Shown here: positions 39,112-48,463 of the stretch, piece by piece
How the letters are laid out: each line of letters begins with the position of its first letter
Position numbering within the stretch: the stretch's first letter is position 1
Program-made: the position numbers and the translations under genes
NCBI GenBank assembly: GCA_947627875.1
Contig: CANQXS010000003.1
Span: 1 to 64,000, forward strand
Length of the DNA stretch: 64,000 nt
From: an uncultured Clostridia bacterium
GTDB lineage: Bacteria; Bacillota; Clostridia; Oscillospirales; Ruminococcaceae
Direction: 5' to 3'
The notes under the pieces: model-generated
Seen by the model: the letters and a program-made list of their open reading frames with translations, nothing else
The model's database searches: none
What the model was told of the DNA's origin: nothing

Positions 39112-41733
39112 ATGAAAAAAGAACTCGAAAAGCTCTACGAGCCGAAATCCGTCGAAGACAGGATATACGGCTACTGGATGGACAAGGGCTGCTTCCACGC
39201 CGAGGTGAACCCCTCGAAGAAGCCTTATACCATCGTCATTCCCCCGCCGAACATAACGGGGCAGCTCCATATGGGGCACGCGCTCGACAACACCCTTCAG
39301 GATATCCTTATCCGCTACAAGAGAATGTCGGGCTACGAGACCCTTTGGCTCCCCGGGACCGACCACGCCTCTATCGCCACCGAAGCGAAGATAGTCGCCG
39401 AGATGAAAAAAGAAGGTCTCACCAAAGACGACCTCGGCAGAGAGGGCTTTTTGGAGCGCGCGTGGGCGTGGAGAGAAAAATACGGCTCGACTATTATCAA
39501 TCAGCTCAAAAAGCTCGGCTCTTCCTGCGACTGGGAGCGAGAGCGCTTCACCCTCGACGAGGGCTGCTCGAAGGCGGTAAAAGAAGTCTTTGTAAAATAC
39601 TACGAAAAAGGGCTTATCTACAGGGGCGAGCGCATCATAAACTGGTGTCCCCACTGCCTGACCTCTATCTCGAACGCCGAAGTTGAATACGAGGAGCAGG
39701 CGGGGCATTTCTGGCACCTCAGATACCCCCTGACCGACGGCAGCGGCTGGCTCGAGCTTGCGACCACCCGACCCGAAACGCTCCTCGGCGATACCGCAGT
39801 CGCGGTAAACCCGAAGGACGAGCGCTATAAGAAATACGTCGGAAAAACCGTTACTCTGCCGCTCGTCGGGAGGGAGATACCCGTTGTGGCGGACAGCTAT
39901 GTGGATACGGAATTCGGCACCGGCGTCGTAAAGATAACCCCCGCCCACGACCCGAACGACTTCGAGGTCGGGCTTCGGCATAACCTCCCCGTGATAAATG
40001 TTATGACCGACGACGCCAAGATAACCGAGGATTACCCGAAATACGCGGGAATGGACCGCTTTGAGGCGAGAAAGGCAATAGTCGAAGACTTGGAGGCGGG
40101 CGGATATCTTGTAAGGATAGAGGATTATTCCCACAACGTAGGCACCTGCTACCGCTGCGGGACCACTATCGAGCCGAGAGTATCGCTCCAGTGGTTCGTA
40201 AAAATGGCGGACCTTGCAAAGCCCGCGATAGAAGCCGTGAGGTCGGGCGATATAAAATTCGTCCCCGAGCGCTTTGAAAAGAACTACTTCAACTGGATGG
40301 AGGATATCCGCGACTGGTGCGTTTCGCGTCAGCTTTGGTGGGGTCACCGCATACCCGCGTTCTACTGCGACGACTGCGGCGAAACCGTCGTAACCAAGGA
40401 GGAGAGCGCCGTCTGTCCGAAGTGCCACAAGCCTATGAGGCAGGACCCCGACACGCTCGACACCTGGTTTTCTTCGGCGCTCTGGCCCTTCTCGACCCTC
40501 GGCTGGCCCGACGACACCCCCGAGCTCAGGTATTTCTACCCGACCTCGACCCTCGTCACCGGCTGGGACATCATAACCTTCTGGGTATCGAGAATGATAG
40601 TCGCCGGAATGGAGCATATGCACAAAAAGCCGTTCGACACAGTCCTCATTCACGGTCTTATCCGCGACCCGAACGGCGTTAAGATGTCGAAATCGCTCGG
40701 CAACGGTGTAGACCCGCTCGAGGTGATAGAAAAATACGGCGCCGACGCCTTGAGGTTTATGGTCGCCTCGGGGACTTCGCCCGGAAACGATATGCGCTAT
40801 TCCGAAGACAAGGTAAAGGCGAGCCGCAACTTTGCAAACAAGCTCTGGAACGCCACGCGCTTCATTATGATGAACCTTCCCGAGGACTTCGAGATGCCGA
40901 AAAAGCTCCCCGAAAACCTCGCGCTCGAAGACAAATGGCTCGTTTCAAAGGTGAACACCCTCGCCAAAGAAGTCGGCGACAACCTCGACAAATTCGAGAT
41001 AGGCGTTGCCGCTCAGAAGGTCTACGACTTTATCTGGGACGTCTACTGCGACTGGTATATCGAGCTCACAAAGCCCCGCATCAACGCGGGCGGCGAGACC
41101 GCAGCCTCGGCTCAGAACGTCCTCGTCTGGGCGATGGAGCGCATCCTCAAGCTCCTCCACCCGTTTATGCCGTTTATAACCGAGGAGATCTGGCAGGCGC
41201 TCGACGGCAGCGGCAAGCCGATAATGCTCGAAAGCTTCCCCGTTTTCGATCCAGCGCTCGCTTACCCCGCCGAGGAGAACGACTTCGAGAAGATAATCGA
41301 GGCGATAAAGGCGATAAGAAACCGCCGCGCCGAGATGAACGTTCCGCCGTCGAAAAAGGCAGAGCTCTTTATCGAGACCGAGCAGAAAAACGTCTACGAA
41401 AATGGAGTTATGTTCTTCGAAAGGCTCGCCTCGGCGTCGTCGGTCGAAATATCGGAGCACTGCGAGCCCGCCGATTCCGTTACGATAGTAACAAGCTCTG
41501 CAAGGCTCTTTATCCCGATGAACGAGCTTATCGACCGCGAAAAAGAGCTTGCCCGCCTGAATAAGGAAAAGGCTTCCGCCGAAAAGGACGTCGCGATGAT
41601 AAACGGCAAGCTGAATAACGCCGGATTCGTCGCCAAGGCGCCCGCGCAGGTTGTCGAGGCAGAGAGGGCAAAGCTTGAGCTCGCCCTTGAAAAGCTCAAA
41701 AAAATCGAGCAGTCGTTAAAGGCTCTCGGATAA
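39112..41733 (+). CDS. valS: Valyl-tRNA synthetase
   Basis: PPPNITGQLHMGHALDNTLQD, GTDHASIATEAK, KMSKSLGNGVDPLEVI; start at MKKELEKLYEPK. Confidence 0.97.
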   Translation: MKKELEKLYEPKSVEDRIYGYWMDKGCFHAEVNPSKKPYTIVIPPPNITGQLHMGHALDNTLQDILIRYKRMSGYETLWLPGTDHASIATEAKIVAEMKKEGLTKDDLGREGFLERAWAWREKYGSTIINQLKKLGSSCDWERERFTLDEGCSKAVKEVFVKYYEKGLIYRGERIINWCPHCLTSISNAEVEYEEQAGHFWHLRYPLTDGSGWLELATTRPETLLGDTAVAVNPKDERYKKYVGKTVTLPLVGREIPVVADSYVDTEFGTGVVKITPAHDPNDFEVGLRHNLPVINVMTDDAKITEDYPKYAGMDRFEARKAIVEDLEAGGYLVRIEDYSHNVGTCYRCGTTIEPRVSLQWFVKMADLAKPAIEAVRSGDIKFVPERFEKNYFNWMEDIRDWCVSRQLWWGHRIPAFYCDDCGETVVTKEESAVCPKCHKPMRQDPDTLDTWFSSALWPFSTLGWPDDTPELRYFYPTSTLVTGWDIITFWVSRMIVAGMEHMHKKPFDTVLIHGLIRDPNGVKMSKSLGNGVDPLEVIEKYGADALRFMVASGTSPGNDMRYSEDKVKASRNFANKLWNATRFIMMNLPEDFEMPKKLPENLALEDKWLVSKVNTLAKEVGDNLDKFEIGVAAQKVYDFIWDVYCDWYIELTKPRINAGGETAASAQNVLVWAMERILKLLHPFMPFITEEIWQALDGSGKPIMLESFPVFDPALAYPAEENDFEKIIEAIKAIRNRRAEMNVPPSKKAELFIETEQKNVYENGVMFFERLASASSVEISEHCEPADSVTIVTSSARLFIPMNELIDREKELARLNKEKASAEKDVAMINGKLNNAGFVAKAPAQVVEAERAKLELALEKLKKIEQSLKALG

Positions 41734-41805
41734 GTTATAATTTCAACGCGCCGCCCGTGAAGGGCTTCTGCGGGCGGCATACTTAAAAGAAAGGCTGGTA
41801 ATCCT

Positions 41806-43140
41806 ATGCGAAAAGCGGCTGTCAGGCACCCGATATTCTCGTCGGTAATCGTGGTGGCGCTGTTTATTGCTTCAATGTACCTCTCGTCATTCTTCCTTGT
41901 GTTCTGCAGCCCGATCTTCAGGGCAAACGGCGAGTTCCTGATGCAGCTCGTCGCAGAAAGCCTGCTCAGTCTGATAGGCTTGCTGATAATGCTGATATTC
42001 GGCTATGTCAAGGTTTGGAACAACACAGAAAACTTCGGCTCGGGGCTTCTGAGCGGCGGATATTTCATTGTTATATCGCTGATATCCCTGTCGTCCACGG
42101 CGATTTATGAGCTCGAAGCGCGGGGCAGCGGGTTTTTCTCGCAAATGGTCCCGCTCTGGAAGATATTAGTCTTTGCCGCGACGATGTTTACCGTAGGCTT
42201 CTGCGAAGAGATGTTCTTCCGCGGGATAGTCTCGAACCTCTTCTGGGATAAGCACGCCAAAGACCCTGCCGGCGTCTGGACGGCTACGATTTATTCGGGG
42301 CTCATCTTCGGGCTTATGCACGGTATAAACTTCCAGGCGGCGATAGCCTCGGGAGTGCTCGTTCAGATGCTCGCGGCCTCGGCTATGGGAATGGCGCTTA
42401 CAGCAATCTACTACCGCTGCCGCAACCTTTGGGTCACGGTCTGTGTTCACGCTTTCCTCGATTTCTGCGCGCTGTTCTCCGAAGGCTTCTTCGGCGGGAC
42501 CATAGCCGAAGCGATCGGCGGCTACACCCCTGTTCAGGCTATAACCTCTACTGTGCCTTATATTATCGTCACGCTCGTTTTGCTACGCAAGAGAAAGTTA
42601 GCCGAGATGTTTGCCGACAAGCCCACTCTTGACGCCTTAAGAAACGACCGCAGCCTCATTATGACCGTGAACTTCGCCTCAAACCTAAAGAGCCGCAAGT
42701 CGCTCGACCGCGCGATAATCGTTTTTATCGTCTGCGCGGTAATGCTTTTCTTCGGAAGCGTTGCGCTGAATCCCGATTTCGGCGCTCAGCTTTCCGGCGC
42801 TTTTGACGAGATGTTCGGCGAAGCTGCGCTCGACGTCACCCACAGCGGAACCTGGGAGGGCGAAAACGTATTCGGCTACCGCGCGATATTTGAGATCGAC
42901 GAATACGGCAGCTATAAGGTGAACATAAGCAGCCGACCCTCGGAGTCGGATTCATACGTCTTCGTTCAGATAAACAACTCTGAAGGCGAAGCGGTTTATG
43001 AGGAAAACTACGGCGGCACCTGCATCGTCACGTTTATGCTCGAGCTTGAAGCCGGTGAGTATGAGCTGAACCTCGTTTACGACTACTCTCGGGTCGACGA
43101 CCCCGACGCGCAGTATAATACTCAGGTTGTAATACAGTGA
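41806..43140 (+). CDS. CPBP-family intramembrane metalloprotease with C-terminal extension
   Basis: FCEEMFFRGIVSNLFW, SGLIFGLMHGINFQAAIASGVLVQ; multi-TM. Confidence 0.85.
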   Translation: MRKAAVRHPIFSSVIVVALFIASMYLSSFFLVFCSPIFRANGEFLMQLVAESLLSLIGLLIMLIFGYVKVWNNTENFGSGLLSGGYFIVISLISLSSTAIYELEARGSGFFSQMVPLWKILVFAATMFTVGFCEEMFFRGIVSNLFWDKHAKDPAGVWTATIYSGLIFGLMHGINFQAAIASGVLVQMLAASAMGMALTAIYYRCRNLWVTVCVHAFLDFCALFSEGFFGGTIAEAIGGYTPVQAITSTVPYIIVTLVLLRKRKLAEMFADKPTLDALRNDRSLIMTVNFASNLKSRKSLDRAIIVFIVCAVMLFFGSVALNPDFGAQLSGAFDEMFGEAALDVTHSGTWEGENVFGYRAIFEIDEYGSYKVNISSRPSESDSYVFVQINNSEGEAVYEENYGGTCIVTFMLELEAGEYELNLVYDYSRVDDPDAQYNTQVVIQ

Positions 43141-43144
43141 GTAA

Positions 43145-43171
43145 TTCCCCGATATGCAGCATATCGGGGAA
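43145..43171. terminator. Hairpin TTCCCCGATATG-CAG-CATATCGGGGAA
   Basis: Perfect 12-bp stem immediately after the CPBP stop; no clear T tract. Confidence 0.45.
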
Positions 43172-43186
43172 AATTATAATGCCGAC

Positions 43187-43201
43187 TCACTCAATGAGTG
43201 A
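43187..43201. promoter_or_regulatory. Palindrome TCACTCA-A-TGAGTGA
   Basis: Perfect inverted repeat upstream of an XRE regulator gene. Confidence 0.4.
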
Positions 43202-43321
43202 AAAAATCTCTCTTTATGAGTTATTGATTTAGTGTTGCGGGCAGGTTATACTTATATCGTCGACAGGAAAACTCTTTGCAAAGAGAAAAAAATCTAAACT
43301 ACTTTTAAGGAGAGAAACATT

Positions 43322-44524
43322 ATGAAACTTACAATAGGCGAAAACATTCGCAGGCTCCGCCGCGAAAAGGACATGACACAGGAACAGCTTGCCGACAGGC
43401 TCGGGCTCACATATCAGTCGGTGAGCCGCTGGGAAAACGGCACCGCTTACCCCGATATGGAGCTTCTGCCGCCGCTGGCGCAGATGTTCGGTGTCAGCAT
43501 CGACGAGCTTCTGGGTATGCCGAGCGAGGCGAAGGACGAAAAGAAGCGCAGAATGATAGACGATTTCTGCAAGGCGACCTTCGAGACCCCGACCGACTTT
43601 GAAAAGCTTAAAGCGATGCTTGCCGAAATCAGGCGCGACGGCTACCATTGGTCGATGTGGCGGCTCTGGCTCGAATGCAACTACCGCGTCCGCAATTCAA
43701 AGGAGATGCTCCCCGAATACAGGCGTTTGGCTGAGCTTATCTTAGAGGAAAATCCGCAGGACAGCATAACCGTCAACGCGATGGTCGAAATCGAGGACGA
43801 CGAGCACATCGGGGAATTCCTGAAGAAATATTCCTACAGCATCGACCTTTTATACGACAACCTGCTCAGGCGCAGATATCAGGTCAGGGGAGAAAAGGAC
43901 AAATTCGAGGCGATGAAGCAGTATCGGAACGCAGAGCTGATAGATATGCTCATCAACGCCGACTTCCGCGACAGCCGCAAGCCCGCCTCCCCCGAGGAAA
44001 GCCTTAAGATGAACGCCTTCAGCCTTGGGCTTCTCCAGAGCTTCTGCGGCGAGACCCCGACCTCGGAGCACCCGATAGCCCCGAAGGGCGAAATCGACTT
44101 CTTTGCAACGACGAGAACGGATCTCGGGTTCGGCAGAGCCTGCTGCCTCGGCGCTTTGGGCGACAAAGAGGGCGCTCTTGCGGCTCTTGAAGACACCGTG
44201 GGATACCTTGAAAAGGCGATGAAGATAACAAAGCCGGTAAAAATAGGCTTCGGCTCGCCCTGGATAAAGGACATTTCCGCCGAGGCTTACGAGGACTGGA
44301 GCCAGCCCGACAATAACCCGACTCAGCCGAAGGAGCGCAGCGTTTATATGCACTACGACCACGGCGAAGTCACCACCTGCTCCTGCATCTATCCGTCTTG
44401 GTACCTTAACCGCCTCACCGCCTCAAAAGGCTTTGAGGGCTTCGATTCGATCAGAAACGAGCCGAGGTATAAGGACTGCGTCGAAAGGGTAAAAGCGCTT
44501 GTGGTCTATGAAGACAAAAAGTAA
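43322..44524 (+). CDS. XRE-family transcriptional regulator with long C-terminal domain
   Basis: IGENIRRLRREKDMTQEQLADRLGLTYQSVSRWENGTAYPDMELLPPLAQMFGVSIDELLG. Confidence 0.92.
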   Translation: MKLTIGENIRRLRREKDMTQEQLADRLGLTYQSVSRWENGTAYPDMELLPPLAQMFGVSIDELLGMPSEAKDEKKRRMIDDFCKATFETPTDFEKLKAMLAEIRRDGYHWSMWRLWLECNYRVRNSKEMLPEYRRLAELILEENPQDSITVNAMVEIEDDEHIGEFLKKYSYSIDLLYDNLLRRRYQVRGEKDKFEAMKQYRNAELIDMLINADFRDSRKPASPEESLKMNAFSLGLLQSFCGETPTSEHPIAPKGEIDFFATTRTDLGFGRACCLGALGDKEGALAALEDTVGYLEKAMKITKPVKIGFGSPWIKDISAEAYEDWSQPDNNPTQPKERSVYMHYDHGEVTTCSCIYPSWYLNRLTASKGFEGFDSIRNEPRYKDCVERVKALVVYEDKK

Positions 44525-44534
44525 AGAAAAGGTT

Positions 44535-44574
44535 AAAATTTCCCCCGAAGGCTCAATTTCGGGGGAAATTTATT
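44535..44574 (+). terminator. Terminator-like hairpin AAAATTTCCCCCGAA...TTCGGGGGAAATTTATT
   Basis: Long A/T-flanked inverted repeat. Confidence 0.75.
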
Positions 44575-44639
44575 GCGCTCAGGGCGAAAATACTATATAA
44601 TAGTTTACAGATTCATAATTGCAGAGAGGAAGATTTTGC

Positions 44640-44762
44640 ATGAAGACAATACTTATAATAGACGACGACAAACGCAGCGCGACTGCCTGCGCAACCGCAC
44701 TTTCGCGCAGCTGCGTTGATTGTTGCACGTCGGCGGCTATGCCTCCGCGCAACAATCGTTAA
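44640..44762 (+). pseudogene. Truncated response-regulator start (MKTILIIDDD...) duplicated upstream of the intact gene
   Basis: Leader plus first 10 codons match 44791-44843 with synonymous differences; ORF then diverges and stops after 40 codons. Confidence 0.7.
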
Positions 44763-44813
44763 AGGTTTGAGCGCGGCGCATTATATCAAGAATTGCAGAG
44801 AGGAAGATTTTGC

Positions 44814-45476
44814 ATGAAAACTATACTTATAATAGATGATGATGTCCATATCGGAAATATGCTCACCGAGGCGCTCGGGCAGGAGGGCTATGCCGTTATG
44901 CGGGCGTATTCCGGCACCGAGGCGCTTTTGCTCCTCGAATCCCGCCGCCCCGACCTCATACTCTTAGACCTTATGCTCCCCGGGCTCTCGGGCGAGGAGC
45001 TCCTTCCGAAAATAAAGGACATTCCGGTCATAGTGGTGTCGGCGAAGGCGGATATAGCCTCAAAAACGGGGCTTCTCTACGGCGGCGCTCAGGATTACGT
45101 CACAAAGCCCTTTGACCTTCGCGAGCTCACCGCCCGAATAGCCGTTCGCCTGAGAAACGCCGACGCCTCCGAGGGTGGGATACTTCGTTTCGACGACATC
45201 GAGCTCGACACCTCGCTCCATACGGCTGCCGTCGGCGGGACCGACGTAAAGCTCACCCGCACTGAATACGCGATATTAAAGCTTTTGATGCAGCGCCCCG
45301 CGCAGGTGTTCACGAAGTCGCAGCTTTTAGACAAGATCTCGCGCGACACCCCCGACTGCACCGAAAGCTCCCTGAAAATACACATTTCAAACTTAAGGAG
45401 AAAGCTCCGCGAGCCCTCGGGAAAGGAATATATCGAAGCGGTCTGGGGGATAGGCTTCAAGCTTAGAAAGCTTTGA
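44814..45476 (+). CDS. OmpR-family DNA-binding response regulator
   Basis: ILIIDDDVHIGNMLTEAL, DLILLDLMLPGLSGEELL, C-terminal winged helix LTRTEYAILKLLMQRPAQVFTKSQLLDKI. Confidence 0.93.
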   Translation: MKTILIIDDDVHIGNMLTEALGQEGYAVMRAYSGTEALLLLESRRPDLILLDLMLPGLSGEELLPKIKDIPVIVVSAKADIASKTGLLYGGAQDYVTKPFDLRELTARIAVRLRNADASEGGILRFDDIELDTSLHTAAVGGTDVKLTRTEYAILKLLMQRPAQVFTKSQLLDKISRDTPDCTESSLKIHISNLRRKLREPSGKEYIEAVWGIGFKLRKL

Positions 45477-45576
45477 TTTTAACGGAATCTTAACGCATTT
45501 CTTAACCGTTTTCTTAACCCCTCCGCGGTAATATGTTCATAAGGGCAGATGCCGAAATTGAAAAGGAGATATTTAT

Positions 45577-46482
45577 ATGGATTATGTTCTGACTGCAAAT
45601 TCGCTTTATAAGAGCTACGGAAGCTTCAAGGCGCTCTGCGGACTGAATATGAGGGTGCCGAAGGGCGCGATATACGGGCTCATCGGAAAGAACGGCGCGG
45701 GCAAGACCACCCTTATAAGGCTTATCTGCGGGCTCCAGAACCCCTCGCTCGGGTGCTACACCCTCTACGGGATAGGCAGCAACAGCTCAAAAATCGTAAA
45801 AGCCCGGCGGAGAATGGGCGCGGTCGTCGAAACCCCGTCTATTTACCTCGATATGTCTGCCGAGGAGAACTTAAAGGAGCAGTACCGCGTTCTGGGGCTG
45901 CCCTCGTTCGAGGGGATAAGCGAGCTGCTCGAGCTCGTCGGGCTGGAAAACACGGGGAAGAAAAAGGCAAAGAACTTCTCGCTCGGAATGAGGCAGCGCC
46001 TCGGGATAGCTATAGCCCTCTGCGGTAATCCCGACTTTTTGGTGCTCGACGAGCCGGTGAACGGTCTCGACCCTCAGGGGATAGTCGAGATACGCGAGCT
46101 TATCCTTCGGCTCAACCGCGAAAAGAACATAACCGTTCTTATCTCGAGCCATATCCTCTCTGAGCTTTCAAAGCTCGCGACCCACTACGGCTTTATCGAC
46201 GGCGGAAGAATGATAAAGGAGCTCTCTGCCGAAGAGCTCGACGCCGCCTGCCGCAAATGCATGCGCATAGAAGTGACTAAGGCTCCCGCGCTCGCGAGGG
46301 TGCTCGACGGAATGGGTGTTGAATACAAGATACTCTCCGAAACCGAGGCCGACGTTTTTGCGAAGCTCAACGTCACCGCCCTTGCCAACGCTCTCGCCGC
46401 CGAGGGCTGCGAGCTCGTTTCGGTCACCGAGCGCGACGAGAGCCTCGAAAGCTATTATATCAACCTCGTGGGAGGGAACTGA
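45577..46482 (+). CDS. ABC transporter ATP-binding protein (BcrA/lantibiotic-immunity type)
   Basis: GLIGKNGAGKTTLIRLICGLQNP, FSLGMRQRLGIAIALCGNPDFLVLDEPVNGLDPQGI. Confidence 0.93.
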   Translation: MDYVLTANSLYKSYGSFKALCGLNMRVPKGAIYGLIGKNGAGKTTLIRLICGLQNPSLGCYTLYGIGSNSSKIVKARRRMGAVVETPSIYLDMSAEENLKEQYRVLGLPSFEGISELLELVGLENTGKKKAKNFSLGMRQRLGIAIALCGNPDFLVLDEPVNGLDPQGIVEIRELILRLNREKNITVLISSHILSELSKLATHYGFIDGGRMIKELSAEELDAACRKCMRIEVTKAPALARVLDGMGVEYKILSETEADVFAKLNVTALANALAAEGCELVSVTERDESLESYYINLVGGN

Positions 46483-46525
46483 TTTTGAAGCTATGCCCGC
46501 CCGAACAGGGGAAAGGAGTTTTATT

Positions 46526-47416
46526 ATGAGAAATCTTTTGTCGGCGAATTTCTGCCGTTTATTAAAAAATAAGCTTTTCTGGTTCTTAACGCTTTGTCTG
46601 CTTGCATGGTCGGCAGTGTCTTCTTACGACAACGCCTGCAATCTTATAAACGACCCCGGTCCGTACGGCGACATCGTGATCGGGACGGGCATCGCCGTTC
46701 CCGAGTCGGTCTGCTTCGACAGCGGACCTATCGTTTTGGTGATAATACCCGTTTTCGCGTCGATGTTTCTCGGGACCGAGTTTTCTGACGGAACGATGAG
46801 AAACAAGATAACGGTCGGGAACACCCGCGGTCATATCTACCTCGCGAACTTTATTACCGTCTCCGCGGGCTCGCTCATATTCTGCGCAGCTTGGCATATC
46901 GGCTCGCTCTCGGCGCTGCCGGTTTTGGGGCTATGGCGCGCCGGAGTATTCGGCTGGCTGCTTCTGGTGCTCAAAAGCGCGCTGTTCTGCGTGGCGTTTT
47001 CGGCTATACTCTGCCTTATAAGCCATATCATCACAAACAAGGCCGCCGTCGCGGTTTTCGAGATAGTTTTCGCGCTCGCGGTAATTATGGTGGGGAGCTT
47101 TTTATACAACAGTCTTTTAGAGCCCGAAACGGCTTCGAACGGAGTTACCGTTTCGACCAACGAAAACGGTGAAACGGTATTGGAGCCGATCGCGCCCCAC
47201 CCCAACCCCGAGTATATTCCCGAACCTCAGCGGAGCGTTTATAAGCGTATCCTGAACGCGCTCCCGAGCGGTCAGGCCATACTTCTTGCCAACACCGCCG
47301 ACTCGGAAAAAGAACAGCTCGACCAGCCGCTCTATGCCTGCTGCTCGTCGATCGCGATAACGGCGGCGTTTACGGTCGTCGGGCTTTTGCACTTTAACCG
47401 TAAAGACCTTAAATAG
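46526..47416 (+). CDS. ABC transporter permease
   Basis: MRNLLSANFCRLLKNKLFWFL; FLGTEFSDGTMRNKITVGNTRGHIYLANF; GGAG RBS; multi-TM. Confidence 0.85.
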   Translation: MRNLLSANFCRLLKNKLFWFLTLCLLAWSAVSSYDNACNLINDPGPYGDIVIGTGIAVPESVCFDSGPIVLVIIPVFASMFLGTEFSDGTMRNKITVGNTRGHIYLANFITVSAGSLIFCAAWHIGSLSALPVLGLWRAGVFGWLLLVLKSALFCVAFSAILCLISHIITNKAAVAVFEIVFALAVIMVGSFLYNSLLEPETASNGVTVSTNENGETVLEPIAPHPNPEYIPEPQRSVYKRILNALPSGQAILLANTADSEKEQLDQPLYACCSSIAITAAFTVVGLLHFNRKDLK

Positions 47417-47427
47417 GGGTGATCTTA

Positions 47428-48204
47428 ATGCAGAACCTTCTTTCTGCCGGATTCATGAGGCTTCGCAAGAGCAGGCTCTTTTGGCTCTTTATCGCCGCCG
47501 AGACGGCTTGGGGCGCTTTTCTGGCTTGGATGCTTTATTACTACATAGGGGAAAACATCACTATTTCGGCGTTTATGCCGATGTTTTATCTCTGCATAGT
47601 CGAGGCGGTGTTCTGCGGCTTCTTCATCGGGACCGACTACTCCGACGGGACCGTCCGCAATAAACTCACCGTCGGGCAGACGAGGGAGAACATCTACCTT
47701 TCAAACCTTATAATATGCAGCTTCGCGGGGGCGGTCGTCTTCCTCACGCATATAGTTGTTTTCCTCGCCGTCGGGCTTTTGCTTATAGGACCGGTAATAG
47801 TCCCGACGATGCTCTTTATAAAGGTTTTATGCGCAATTTTCAACGTTGTTGCCTGCGCTTCGCTCTTTACGATGATATCAATGCTCTGCTCGAAGATCGC
47901 GACCGCAACGGTTGCAAACATTTTTGTCTCCTTGGGAACGATAGTGGCGGGAGTCTACGCCTTTGCTTTTTACAGCGAGCCGAAATACCTCCCCGACGGC
48001 ACCGCGAATTACCGCTATATCGGCGGGGCGGCGAGGGCGGTTTTATGGTTTTTTGAATCGGTTCTGCCGTCCTCCTCGGCGCTTGTTGTTATGGCGCATA
48101 ATTCATACTTGGTCTGCCTGAGGGTAATTCTCTGCTCGGTTACAGAGGCGGCAATATTCACTCTTATAGGGCTCTGGGCGTTCAGAAAAAAGAACATAAA
48201 TTAA
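47428..48204 (+). CDS. ABC transporter permease (paralogous to preceding)
   Basis: MQNLLSAGFMRLRKSRLFWLF; FIGTDYSDGTVRNKLTVGQTRENIYLSNL; multi-TM. Confidence 0.85.
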   Translation: MQNLLSAGFMRLRKSRLFWLFIAAETAWGAFLAWMLYYYIGENITISAFMPMFYLCIVEAVFCGFFIGTDYSDGTVRNKLTVGQTRENIYLSNLIICSFAGAVVFLTHIVVFLAVGLLLIGPVIVPTMLFIKVLCAIFNVVACASLFTMISMLCSKIATATVANIFVSLGTIVAGVYAFAFYSEPKYLPDGTANYRYIGGAARAVLWFFESVLPSSSALVVMAHNSYLVCLRVILCSVTEAAIFTLIGLWAFRKKNIN

Positions 48205-48463
48205 GTCTGGAATTTTTATACGACTTCCTGCCGGGCGGCGCGGCTGTCCAATGCGCTTGGCTCGAGGCGGAGCGCCCCGCGCGGGTTCTGGGATTCGGGC
48301 TTTTCCGGCTCGTTCTGCCCGCGGCGGCGGGATACCCCGTTTTCCGGCGGATGGATATAAGATGATTTTCATTCAAAAAATTGAATACGAGCCTCTATTT
48401 GACAGCAAAGCCGTCCGAATTATCGGGCGGCTTTTACAAAAACTATATTCAAATGGGCGCGTT

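Noticed and set aside
39085-41460. Minus-strand ORFs of 522 and 171 aa opposite valS
   Set aside because: Antisense shadow ORFs; valS unmistakable.
48182-48372. GC-rich ORFs downstream of the ABC permeases (IRRKTGYPAAAGRTSRKSPNPRTRAG)
   Set aside because: Intergenic GC-rich sequence between convergent genes; no coding evidence.
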